Shown here piece by piece: positions 35,022-43,840 of a stretch of 64,000 nt of DNA. Position 1 is the first letter of the stretch. Each line of letters opens with the position of its first letter. The notes under the pieces are model-generated. The model was not told the DNA's origin. It saw nothing but the letters and a program-made list of their open reading frames with translations, and ran no database searches. The translations under genes and the position numbers were made by a program. Source of the stretch: Nocardia australiensis (GTDB taxonomy: Bacteria; Actinomycetota; Actinomycetes; Mycobacteriales; Mycobacteriaceae); assembly GCF_020733705.1 (NCBI RefSeq), contig NZ_JAJFZM010000005.1:124001-188000 (forward strand), read 5' to 3'.

Positions 35022-36326
35022 ATGGCCGAACAACGGTCCCGCCCGTCCGCGTTTCCAGGCTTGCGCGGGAGAAAAACCAGAAGGAAAGAGGGGATAGATC
35101 GCCCCATCGAAACGACGCCGGGCAAGGTCTGCGACGACTCCCTCCACCAGTCGTGCTGCAGCAATGCGGAAACTGCTCCGGTGCTGGACTCGGGTCGTCG
35201 GCCGGGAATGGCCCGACGACAGCTGTTACGCACGAGCGTGATCGGCGGGGTCGGCGCCGCAGGTGCCGGACTCCTTGCCAGTTGTGGATCTGCGAACACC
35301 ACCGGCCCCTCCGAGGCCAGCAGGATGACCCCGATACCCGACACAGGTGTTCACCTGGTCCTACTCGGCACCCGGGGCGGATTACCACCCGGACCGGACC
35401 GCGCGGGCATTTCTTCGGTCCTCGTCGTGGACGGCGCCGCATACGTCATCGACTGTGGGTATGCCTCCGCGATGCAGTATCAACGCGCCGGCCTGAAACG
35501 GCAGGCTCTGCGCAATATCTTCATCACACACCTGCACGCTGATCATGTCGCGGATTATTACAACATGATCATGCTCGGTGCGGTCACCGGCCTGCCGTAT
35601 CTGGACGTGATCCCCGAGCGCGTGAGGGCATACGGCCCGGGTCCGGCCGGAGCGCTTCCGGCAGCTTTCGGCGGGAAGGAGGTCCCCACGATCGGCCTTC
35701 CCCAGCCGACGCCCGGAATCACCGAGCTCACCGACCACTGTCACCAGGCATACGCCTACAGCCACAACATCTTCATGCGTGACGCCGACATGCGCGATCC
35801 GCGTACGCTGATCGAACCCCACGAGATCGCAGTACCCGCCAACGCCTCCGCCGTCGGTGAGACTGCCCCTCGCGTCGTCCCCTTCACGGTGATGGAAGAT
35901 GATCGAGTCAAGGTGACGGCAACTCTGGTGCCGCACGGACCGGTGTTCCCCTCGTTCGCTTTTCGCTTCGACACCGATCATGGCTCGGTAACGTTCTCGG
36001 GAGATACGAAGAGGTCCCAGAATCTCATCGATCTCGCCCGCGGGAGCAGGGTGCTCGTACACGAAGCGATCAGCGATCCAGCGGAAATCGGCCTGCCTGC
36101 CCCGATTCGCGATCACATGCTGAAGTCTCACACCCTGGTATCGGAGATCGGTAGCATCGCGCACGAAGCGGATGTGCCACGAACGGTGTTGTCACACATC
36201 GGCGATTTCACCGGTGAGGTGGACGTCGAAAAGTGGACACAAATTGCCCGAGCCGGATACTCGGGGGAGGTCACTGTCGGGAGCGATCTCAGCAGTCTGA
36301 CCTTGGAAAAGGGTCGCGCGAACTGA
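35022..36326 (+). CDS. Tat-exported lipoprotein with metallo-beta-lactamase fold
   Basis: 434 codons. The MBL zinc motif HxHxDH is present (THLHADHVADYY), with DCGYASAMQ before it and SGDTKRS and LSHIGDF after it, as in RNase Z/arylsulfatase-like hydrolases. A twin-arginine signal and lipobox (RRQLLRTSVIGG, LLASC) begin at about residue 63, implying the true start may be ATG 35208. The ATG at 35022 has the better ribosome site (AGGGAAA). Predicted surface-anchored hydrolase, last gene of the plus-strand cluster. Its stop abuts a rearrangement breakpoint at about 36350. Confidence 0.8.
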   Translation: MAEQRSRPSAFPGLRGRKTRRKEGIDRPIETTPGKVCDDSLHQSCCSNAETAPVLDSGRRPGMARRQLLRTSVIGGVGAAGAGLLASCGSANTTGPSEASRMTPIPDTGVHLVLLGTRGGLPPGPDRAGISSVLVVDGAAYVIDCGYASAMQYQRAGLKRQALRNIFITHLHADHVADYYNMIMLGAVTGLPYLDVIPERVRAYGPGPAGALPAAFGGKEVPTIGLPQPTPGITELTDHCHQAYAYSHNIFMRDADMRDPRTLIEPHEIAVPANASAVGETAPRVVPFTVMEDDRVKVTATLVPHGPVFPSFAFRFDTDHGSVTFSGDTKRSQNLIDLARGSRVLVHEAISDPAEIGLPAPIRDHMLKSHTLVSEIGSIAHEADVPRTVLSHIGDFTGEVDVEKWTQIARAGYSGEVTVGSDLSSLTLEKGRAN

Positions 36327-36329
36327 TCT

Positions 36330-36590
36330 CTACCCATTCGCCACAGCGGACCGGATGGGCCAGCCGGCCGAGAGGGCGGCCGTCCTGGCGATGTCGAAGC
36401 TCTGCTCGCCGATCTGGCTGACGCATCCCCAGATCACGTCGTCGACGAGACCGGGATCGAGTCCGGTCCGCTCGACGAGGGCTTGCAGGACGTAGGCGGA
36501 CAAGTCTGCGGGGTGCACACTGGCCAGTCCGCCGTTTCGCTTGCCGACGGGGGAGCGGACAGCATCTACGATGACGGCTTCACGCGTCAT
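36330..36590 (-). pseudogene. acetyl-CoA acyltransferase (thiolase), N-terminal fragment
   Basis: 86 codons: REAVIVDAVRSPVGKRNGGL, VDDVIWGCVSQIGEQ and ARTAALSAGWP, the standard thiolase N-terminus. It then diverges (IRSAVANG) and stops before the catalytic Cys motif normally about 10 residues further on. About 300 residues are missing. The break, near 36360, meets the end of the lipoprotein gene. Confidence 0.85.
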
Positions 36591-36675
36591 GATTCCTATC
36601 GAAAGAGATTGATCTCGGATATCAGCCCTTGCCGGGGCAGCACCCGAAGTCGCTTCGCATCTGTTTGCGTGTTCG

Positions 36676-37803
36676 TCAAAACCAGGACGAGCGCATCTCG
36701 ACTGTCGTTCTGTCCAAACTCTTCAAGAGTTCGAACTGTGTGGTGGTGGTCGGTAGCTCGTAATTGTAGAAGTACCGGGCGGCCTGTCGTTTGCCCTCGT
36801 AGAAGTCGCCAGCTTTGCCTCCGGCCGCGAGTAGCTGCTCGATCCACATCCACGCGATGACGACATGCCCCACGGCTTCAAGGTAGATCGACGCGTTGGC
36901 CAGGCCCTCTTCCCGCTTACCTGCATCGAGAAGTAGTTGCGTGACCGACTCAAGGGGTTGCGTCGGAGTTGTCGAGCTGGTCGCCAAGCTGAGCGAGTTC
37001 CCCGCCTCGGATGCGAGCGGCGTCGATGGTTGAGTGGATTGTGCCGATCAGCAGACGAAGTCCCGCACCGTTCTGCATGGCCATCTTGCGACCAAGCAGG
37101 TCGAGGCCTTGGATTCCGTGTGTTCCCTCATGAATCTGGTTCAGGCGGTTGTCGCGGTAGAACTGCTCGACATCGTAGTCGCGGGTGTAGCCGTATCCGC
37201 CATGAACCTGAATCGCGAGGTCGTTGGCACGAAGGCACCACTGAGAGGGCCAACTCTTCGCGATTGGAGTCAGCACATCCAGCAGTAGCCCAACCTGGTG
37301 CCGGTGTTCGACATCGTCCGTTGTTTCCTGTTCGTTGGCTAGGTTCGCACAGAATAGCCCGAGTGCGAGCGCGCCTTCGACATACGACTTCTGGGCGAGC
37401 AACATTCGCTTGACGTCCGCATGTTGAACGATCGGCACCGGTTTCGAATCCGGGTTTCGGTCGCCCACCCCACGACCTTGGGTTCGGGTCGTAGCGTAGT
37501 CGACGGCCTGACGGTAGCCGGCGTAGCCGATGGCGGTCGCAAGGAAGCCAACTCCGATGCGGGCCTCGTTCATCATGTGGAACATGTAGGCCAGACCGCG
37601 ATGGGGCTCCCCAACGAGGTAGCCGATCGCGCCACTCGCACCACGGGGTGGTGCGCTCCCTCGCCGAAGTTCAACAGCGCATTGGTAGTTCCACGATTGC
37701 CCATCTTGTGGTTGAGCCCCACCAGCGAAACATCGTTTCGCTCGTCCAGCGTGCCGTCGGGGTGAAGGAGGATCTTCGGCACGATGAAAAGGGAAATACC
37801 CTT
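36676..37803 (-). pseudogene. acyl-CoA dehydrogenase, C-terminal half with two frameshifts
   Basis: Three frames in series are needed: VKGISLFIVPKILLHPDGTL and GLNHKMGNRGTTNALLNFGE, then GAIGYLVGEPHRGLAYMFHM to LANDLAIQVHGGYGYTRDYD and GTHGIQGLDLLGRK, then LESVTQLLLDAGKREEGLAN to the natural end. Frame changes fall near 37650 and 36960. The N-terminal half is missing and replaced at about 37800 by IS256 sequence. The pattern matches the 600-residue DmdC-type acyl-CoA dehydrogenases. It lay upstream of the thiolase in a beta-oxidation-like operon. Confidence 0.85.
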
Positions 37804-38370
37804 CACCGAAGATTGCATCGATCAGCACAACCGGATACACACGTTCCAGCGGCCGTGACTGCCATTCATTCATTTCGCCGACAACCCTGCGGTTATCTTC
37901 GAAATCAACTCACGCGACACCTCCATATCGTAGATTTCCGATAAATGCTTCTGGATCTCCCCGGTCGTCAAACCCCTCGCATACAGCGAGATGATCGACT
38001 CATCGAAACCCTCCACTCGCCGGGAATGCTTCGGAACCATAACCGGTTCGAATTCCGATTTCCGATCTCGCGGCACATCGATACGCACCGAGCCGACATC
38101 GGTGTGCACCGTGTTCTGTGACCGGCCGTTGCGGTGGTTCCCGTCTCCACCGACGGTCGGGTCGCCTTTGGAATATCCCAGGTGTTCGTCCATTTCAGCG
38201 TTCAGTGCCGCTTCCGGAACAGTTTTCGTGATCTGCGACAGCAAACCACCCGGGCCTGCCAGCGATACCCCTTCTTTCCGGGCTCTATCCACCAATTCCT
38301 GGGCAATCCGGACATCCAGACCGTCCGTCACCGACGACTCCTCGGCCGCCGGGACCGACTTCTCCGACAC
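37798..38370 (-). mobile_element. IS256-family transposase, N-terminal fragment with frameshift
   Basis: The first 166 codons (38370 to 37870) read QELVDRARKEGVSLAGPGGL, EAALNAEMDEHLGYSKGDPT, GNHRNGRSQNTVHTDVGSV and SLYARGLTTGEIQKHLSEIY, an IS256 (mutator-type) transposase. The frame ends at AGLSAK, and a second frame continues MNEWQSRPLERVYPVVLIDA up to the first catalytic Asp, then breaks into the acyl-CoA dehydrogenase at about 37800. The catalytic domain is otherwise gone, so this copy is dead. Confidence 0.88.
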
Positions 38371-39075
38371 GATGATCCCTTCCGCTGAGACAGGTCGCCT
38401 CAGCCTCTCCGATCACCGTCCCGCCCACAAGATCACTGACAGATCCTGCGGCGGAGAAGGATTCGAGTTGCCGATGGTCTGATGATTGGGAGTCTGGCCA
38501 AGTCCAAGATGGATCGGGCTCAGTTGAACAGCGACAACCTTGAGGAATCGTCAACCGAGCCCGACCTCGGATCGAGGGGTAGTGCAACGGACCGGCGGAT
38601 CGAAGCACTGAGGCGTCGCTGGCGTCGACCGTCGAGTACATCTGGGATGTTCTGTATGGCGTTCCGATGAGTGGCCAGGTCATAGCGCCCACCGCATCCT
38701 GCGGATGCGACGTCCGGTCGGTTCCTGGCACCGTCTTGATACCCGACACGCTCTCTGCTAGCGCCTCGGGCGCGTCATCTCGGTTCGCTTCGCGCACTCT
38801 TGGTCAGCTGCCCCGAAGGGTCTCCTCCTCCCGGCGGCAAGTAGCTCGACCTGCTGATAGCGGTCCTAGGCGTGCAATGCTGGGTGCGTCCTCGGCGAGT
38901 GGACTGCCCCAACTTGGGTAGAGGCTGCAGCACCGGAGCCGCAACATCTCGTTCGATGCTCGGGCTGTGCACAGCTGCTGAGCTGGTCTCTCACGCGACC
39001 AACTAAGAAACTTCACCTATCCCGATGACTTGTAATATTTTCTGCCATTTCTTTACATGACAATGGTTCTGTGCG
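38371..39075. other. no recognisable gene
   Basis: 705 bases upstream of the IS256 fragment and before the Fic gene. Short frames on both strands carry no domain I know. The last 60 bases are distinctly AT-rich (TGTAATATTTTCTGCC) and probably hold the Fic promoter. The rest may include the lost IS256 end. Confidence 0.5.
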
Positions 39076-40182
39076 ATGGTTCACGTCATGGTCAATTGGA
39101 GCCCCGAGGTCCCATACAACGAACTTCCGCCCCCACCCACGGCGGATGAACTCGAGACGAAAGCCGTGCTCAAGGCGGCGATCGGTGCGAACGCGGCACT
39201 GGCTCAGCTTGACCAAGCTGTTGTGTCGATCCCGAACCCCACAGTGCTGATCAACACCATCCCCTTGTTGGAAGCACAGGCAAGTTCCGAGATCGAGAAC
39301 ATCGTGACGACGACCGACGCGCTGTTCCGGCATCTGGAGGACGACGCGGGTGCGGACCCGGCAACGCGGGAGACATTGCGCTACCGAACTGCGTTGCGGG
39401 TCGGATTCGAGACGACTCTCGATCGTGGCCTCACCGCTACCACGGCCGTGGCGGTGTGCAGCACGATCAAGGACCGAGAGATGAAGGTCCGTGCGATGCC
39501 GGGAACACGGATCGGTAACACGGCTACGGGAACTGTCGCCTACAGTCCGCCAGAAGGCCAAGATCTGATCATCGAGAAGCTCAGCGAGTGGGAGCGGTTC
39601 GTCCACGCTGATGATGGGATGGACGCCCTTGTCCGTATGGCGGTGGCGCATTACCAATTCGAGGCGATCCACCCATTCAGCGACGGCAATGGCAGGGCGG
39701 GCCGAATCCTCAACGTGCTCATGCTGGTAGAGGCGGGGCTGCTGCGGCTGCCCGTGCTGTACCTGTCCCGATACATCATCGACACCAAACAGGACTACTA
39801 CCGGCTCCTGCGCAGTGTGACCGCCGAGGGCGCCTGGGAAGAGTGGATTCTGTACATCCTGACCGGAATCGAGCGGACGTCGCGCTCGACTCTGCGGAAG
39901 ATCGAAGACATTCGCTCGCTCCAGGATGATTTCAACAAGCAGGCCCGTGAAGCCTCGAAGGGCGGTTCCAACTCGGAGTTGCAGTTGATCCTGTTTGAGC
40001 AGCCTTACTGCCGGATCAAGACCGTGGTCGAGCGCTGCAAAGTCTCACGACCGACCGCGACCGCTTGGCTTCAGGATCTCGTGACGGCAGGCCTGCTTCA
40101 AGACCTGAAGATCGGTCGCGACCGGTTGTTCATCAACCGCGAGTTCCTGGAACTGCTGGTCAGGACCGAACCCACGGGCTAA
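39076..40182 (+). CDS. class II Fic-family protein (AMPylator) with C-terminal winged helix
   Basis: 368 residues. The Fic motif HPFSDGNGRAGR (His199) is complete. The inhibitory helix motif SxxxEN is present N-terminally (S70SEIEN75), making this a self-inhibited class II Fic. Further parts: MVNWSPEVPYNELPPPP at the N-terminus and a C-terminal HTH (IKTVVERCKVSRPTATAWLQ). Fic proteins transfer AMP or other phospho-groups to target hydroxyls; this architecture is widespread in bacteria, often in mobile regions. ATG 39088 is an alternative start. It appears intact while its surroundings are decayed. Confidence 0.92.
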   Translation: MVHVMVNWSPEVPYNELPPPPTADELETKAVLKAAIGANAALAQLDQAVVSIPNPTVLINTIPLLEAQASSEIENIVTTTDALFRHLEDDAGADPATRETLRYRTALRVGFETTLDRGLTATTAVAVCSTIKDREMKVRAMPGTRIGNTATGTVAYSPPEGQDLIIEKLSEWERFVHADDGMDALVRMAVAHYQFEAIHPFSDGNGRAGRILNVLMLVEAGLLRLPVLYLSRYIIDTKQDYYRLLRSVTAEGAWEEWILYILTGIERTSRSTLRKIEDIRSLQDDFNKQAREASKGGSNSELQLILFEQPYCRIKTVVERCKVSRPTATAWLQDLVTAGLLQDLKIGRDRLFINREFLELLVRTEPTG

Positions 40183-40574
40183 AGGCATATGGAAAGAAAC
40201 TTCGCACGTGGGCCAGATGTGTGAAGTTTCGGCCCAAGACTTTGTGTATGACACCTCAAATTGTCGTTCGTGCCTGGTCAGCTGCCCTAGATGTCTGGAG
40301 CGGCATCGACGTGCGTCAGCCATTCGGAGTGATACCGGAGGCCGACGTGAGGTAGCGCCGAAGCGGACAACAGCTCTCGCCGACGCACCGTGTTGTCGCG
40401 ACCCGCGCTGTTTGGTTTGGTCTGGGCACGGTGAGACAGGCGCATCGTGATCCGTTAGCGCGCGTACGTTCCGGCGAGAACGATCGGTCGGGTGAACCTG
40501 CAGCATATGCCACCATCCACGGCTCGCGGTGACCCCTCACACCGCCGAACGGGACGCGACCCGTAAGCCAGCCG
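40183..40574. other. no recognisable gene
   Basis: 392 bases between the Fic gene and the convergent PIN-like remnant. No domain, repeat or hairpin was noted. Confidence 0.5.
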
Positions 40575-41256
40575 CTACGGCGTGTGCGGGCCGTCTTCAC
40601 CGTCGTTGTCCTGTAGCTCGTCCCCGCCCGGCCACATGCCCGGGTCGATCGCGACAGACCCAGGCGGGACGATGTCCGATCTCTTCAACATGGCCAACCT
40701 CGTGACCAGGCCCGGATTGTCCGCGAGCACGTTGAGCACCGATCTCAGCTCGGGCGACCAGGACGGCAACGCCTCCACCCGCTGCAGCCACGCCCACGGC
40801 GCGCTCGAATTGCCCTGTGCCAACGCATCCGCCACCAGAGACTGCAACCCGGGACCTATATCGGAGCCCGTCACAATCGGCGGATGCGCGCGACTGCACT
40901 CCTCGGCCACCACCGCGTTGACAGCGGCATCCTCACTCAAACGGTTGGCTTCATCGACGGTGGCTTCGCTGACTGACCTCGGCCTCCAAGAACTGGCTGG
41001 CCAACGTCAAGAACGTGCGCACGTCGACCAGATGAAAACCCTGCCCGGCGTCTCTGGCCATCTCCTGCACCAGCTCAGGTCGAGGCCCCACCACCTTGCC
41101 GTTGCGGTGCACCCAGTCCGGCTTCATCTCATTGGTGATCAGCAGTACCTGCTTGTTGCGCCGCTTGGCTTCCTGCATGGTCTGGTGCCACACCAGGAAG
41201 TCGCCGATGGATCGGTCACCCTTCTTCTCGTCTGGAGGGTAATCCAGTCGTCCGTG
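40575..41256 (-). pseudogene. PIN-like (PIN_8) domain protein, C-terminal remnant
   Basis: Two frames joined near 40950. The upstream frame reads DYPPDEKKGDRSIGDFLVWH, then KQVLLITNEMKPDWVHRNGK and GPRPELVQEMA, the conserved C-terminal half of PIN_8 nuclease-like domains (..GD...GDL..W......K.VI.VTDD.K.DW..). The downstream frame continues VDEANRLSEDAAVNAVVAEE and ends at 40575. The N-terminal catalytic acids are missing. Remnant of a possible defence or RNA-cleaving protein. Confidence 0.65.
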
Positions 41257-42251
41257 GTGGCGAAGCGGATGCGCCCAACGTCTGGGCGGTGAGGCGAGTG
41301 CCCGCGAGGAGTTCGGTCCAGGTGGCTTACCTCGGAATGGAACTCAGAGATGTGGCGGTGTCGACGACAGGCGGCGCCAGTCGGCGAGGGATCGCCACTG
41401 TTCGGCTGTCCTCACGTTCTGTCCGCCGGGTTGCGCGATTCCTACCTGCTGGATGGAAGGATCTCCGCCCTGGCTCGATCAGGATGTCCATGGTCCTCGA
41501 CGTTATCCAGCAAACATTCCGTGTTGCTGAACTGTGTAAAGACCCTGTGTCAGAGGGTGTGTGAGGAAGCCCTCGTGCACGCGGATGGCTCAGTTGCGCC
41601 GATTGTGCGTGGTAGAGCACTGGGCGAAGTTCACTCGAACACGCGGGAGCGTCATTTATGGCGTAGATGTGTGCTGCGAGGGGCGCTTCCGGTGCATGTA
41701 CGCCACGACAGGGTGGTTGCGGGCGAGTCCGGAGGGGAACGAGTGGGTGATCGAGCACGTATTCGCATCAAATTTGATGCGAATACGTGCTCGAGTAATG
41801 CGCGAGAGGGAACTTGAACCCTTCGGTACGGCAGATTTGGCTAAACCATGTGTTCGATGACATCTAACATAGGTAGCCTTTGCGGTGAATTCCACGTTCC
41901 CACGGAGTCTCTTTCCAGAAGCGATTGCAGTCCAGTATCTTTCATCTCGACGGGACTGGCCAGCGCCGTGTGCGCGACCGCTGCCCGCTGATCGAGGTCG
42001 CGGTCGTCAGTCCGCTTACCATTGCGATCGGTATGACAAGGACGCATCTCGGGGCTGTACCTGTCAGTCATCGGGGCCAGCGGACAATCGCGGCGATGGT
42101 GAGTTCGGCCTGAAAAGGTGGGCAGTACGCTTTGCATAACGAGTGGCCATGTCACCGAACTGTTTGAGCCGGTTGAAGCAAGACGTTAGGGTGCTGCTGT
42201 CCGGAACTCTCAGCATGAACTCCAGAGGCGACTTGCCCGAAAGGATCAGCT
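41257..42251. other. gene-free stretch containing a long palindrome
   Basis: About 1 kb without a supportable gene. It contains the perfect 44-bp palindrome listed separately. Other short frames lack recognisable domains. Confidence 0.5.
41751..41794. repeat. perfect 44-bp palindrome, no spacer
   Basis: The left arm (41751-41772) begins TCGAGCACGTATTCGC and ends ATCAAA. The right arm (41773-41794) is its exact reverse complement, beginning TTTGATGC and ending GTGCTCGA. All 22 base pairs match and there is no loop. The flanking bases do not extend it. As RNA it would need at least a 3-4 base loop; as DNA it is a candidate binding, resolution or recombination site. Confidence 0.95.
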
Positions 42252-42623
42252 GTGACCAGTTCTCCAGCCGAGCTCATGCGGCGCAATCTTCTCGATGTCT
42301 TCAACGAGCCGGACTCGGTTCGTCGCGCTACGGCTGCCGCCGAGACCTATGCCGAGAATGTGGTGTGGCACGAACCGGACCGAAAGGTGCACGGGCGCAA
42401 AGACCTCGAACGTCGCGCCGAGGAGTTGCGGGCCGAGAATCCGGACTGGGCATTCCGGACCGCGGGCCCTGCCGTGGAACTCGACGACATCGGCCAACTC
42501 GCCTTCCACTATGGGCCCATCGGTGAACCGCCGGTGGTTAGCGGCATGGACATCGCCCGCACCGAGGGCGGAGTGATCATCGAGTTGTACACGATCGTCA
42601 CCGAAATCCGTCAGCCGTCCTAG
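42252..42623 (+). CDS. SnoaL/NTF2-like protein
   Basis: 123 residues: MRRNLLDVFNEPDSVRRATA, YAENVVWHEPDRKVHGRKDL, QLAFHYGPIGEPPVVSGMDI and IELYTIVTEIR, a typical nuclear-transport-factor-2-like polypeptide. GTG start after AAAGGATC. Function unknown; it lies before the crotonase-reductase pair. Confidence 0.8.
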   Translation: MTSSPAELMRRNLLDVFNEPDSVRRATAAAETYAENVVWHEPDRKVHGRKDLERRAEELRAENPDWAFRTAGPAVELDDIGQLAFHYGPIGEPPVVSGMDIARTEGGVIIELYTIVTEIRQPS

Positions 42624-43023
42624 ATCGCGGCCGCGGTCTAGGACGGGCCGTGTTCTCAGCCGTGGTCGAGTGCGCCGACGAGACGGGCCAAGTCGCGGCG
42701 GTGGGAGCTGGCCCGCCAGCTGGCCCATGTTCTGCGGATGAGGGGGTTCCCGGCGAGCGGGAACCAGGTGTCGGGGATCGGCTGCGACCAGTCCGGCGGC
42801 GCGAAGGTGAACGCGCCGAGCCCGCCGACCCGACCTCGACGCTGCGCGGACCCGCCGAGGTGCCTGGTCTACGGCCGCAGCCGCCCGGACGACGAAGTCG
42901 CCGCTACCGGCCCGATCACCCTTGACGACCTGCACGCCCTCTTCCCCGGCTTCTGACCACAGTCCACCCGTCCGCCGGATAGCAGGCGACACATCCTGAG
43001 AACACCGACAAGGAGGACCGATC
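42624..43023. other. no convincing gene
   Basis: 400 bases between the NTF2-like gene and the crotonase gene. A plus-strand frame encodes WELARQLAHVLRMRGFPASG and ends GPITLDDLHALFPGF, which reads like protein, but it is too short and unfamiliar to call. The last bases contain the crotonase ribosome site (AAGGAGG). Confidence 0.4.
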
Positions 43024-43782
43024 ATGACTACTCCGGCCTATTTCGGCAAGTACGAGAACCTGGCATTCGACCGCACCGACGACGGCATCCTGACGATGCG
43101 TTTCCATACCGACGGCGGCCCGATCGTCTTCACCGGGCAGACACACGAGGACCTTCCGCACGCCCTGGAGGAGATCGCACTGGACCCCGACAACAAGGCG
43201 ATGGTCCTCGTCGGCACCAGTGACGTGTTCATGAACCAGATCGACGGCCCGAGCCTCGGCGAGATCTTCAAGCCGCAGGCGTGGGAGAAGGCCCGGGCGG
43301 AGGGTCTGAACGTCCTGCAGCGGCTGCTGTCGCTGCCCATGCCAGTGATCGGCGTGGCCAACGGGCCGGCGACGGTGCACTCGGAGTACTTGCTGCTCAC
43401 CGACATCCACGTCGCATCCGAGCGGGCCACCTACGATGACTACCCGCACCACGCGTTCGGCATCACCGCCGGCGACGGCCTTCAGGTCGTCTGGGAGGAG
43501 GCCGTGGGCACCGCCCGCACCAAGTGGCTGCTGTGGACCGGCGAGACCATCGACGCCGCCACTGCCCAGCAGTGGGGTGTGGTCAACGAGGTCGTGACCC
43601 ACGACCGGGCATACGTCCGCGGTCTCGAGCTCGCCCGCAGCCTGGCCGGCAAGCCGCGCCTGTACCGGTCGCTGCAGAAGCAGACCCTCAACCAGCGCCT
43701 GCTGCGCCGGATCGTCGAGGGCGTGCCCTACGGCATGGCACTCGAAGGCCTGACCGCCGCCGACCTGGCGTACCAGCAGTAA
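43024..43782 (+). CDS. crotonase-family beta-diketone hydrolase, 6-oxocamphor hydrolase-like
   Basis: A 252-residue enoyl-CoA hydratase/isomerase-fold protein. Its pattern follows 6-oxocamphor hydrolase of Rhodococcus: YENLAFDRTDDGILTMRFHT, NGPATVHSEYLLLTDIHVAS, ATYDDYPHHAFGITAGDGLQ and ALDAAT-type LLWTGETIDAATAQQWGVVN. The catalytic His in the NGPATVH loop, the His in DDYPHH and the Asp in AGDG are all kept. That enzyme cleaves a C-C bond in non-enolisable cyclic diketones without CoA. Strong AGGAGG ribosome site. Paired with a PRISE reductase 58 bases downstream. Confidence 0.8.
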   Translation: MTTPAYFGKYENLAFDRTDDGILTMRFHTDGGPIVFTGQTHEDLPHALEEIALDPDNKAMVLVGTSDVFMNQIDGPSLGEIFKPQAWEKARAEGLNVLQRLLSLPMPVIGVANGPATVHSEYLLLTDIHVASERATYDDYPHHAFGITAGDGLQVVWEEAVGTARTKWLLWTGETIDAATAQQWGVVNEVVTHDRAYVRGLELARSLAGKPRLYRSLQKQTLNQRLLRRIVEGVPYGMALEGLTAADLAYQQ

Positions 43783-43840
43783 CCCGAAACCCGTTCAGCA
43801 CCAGCGCTATCGATCTACGGGAAGGAAGAGGAGAAAAAGT

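Noticed and set aside
41800..41870. tRNA-like T-arm on the minus strand (GGGTTCAAGTTCCC)
   Set aside because: The T-stem does not pair in five bases and no matching acceptor or anticodon arm was found upstream, so no tRNA is called.
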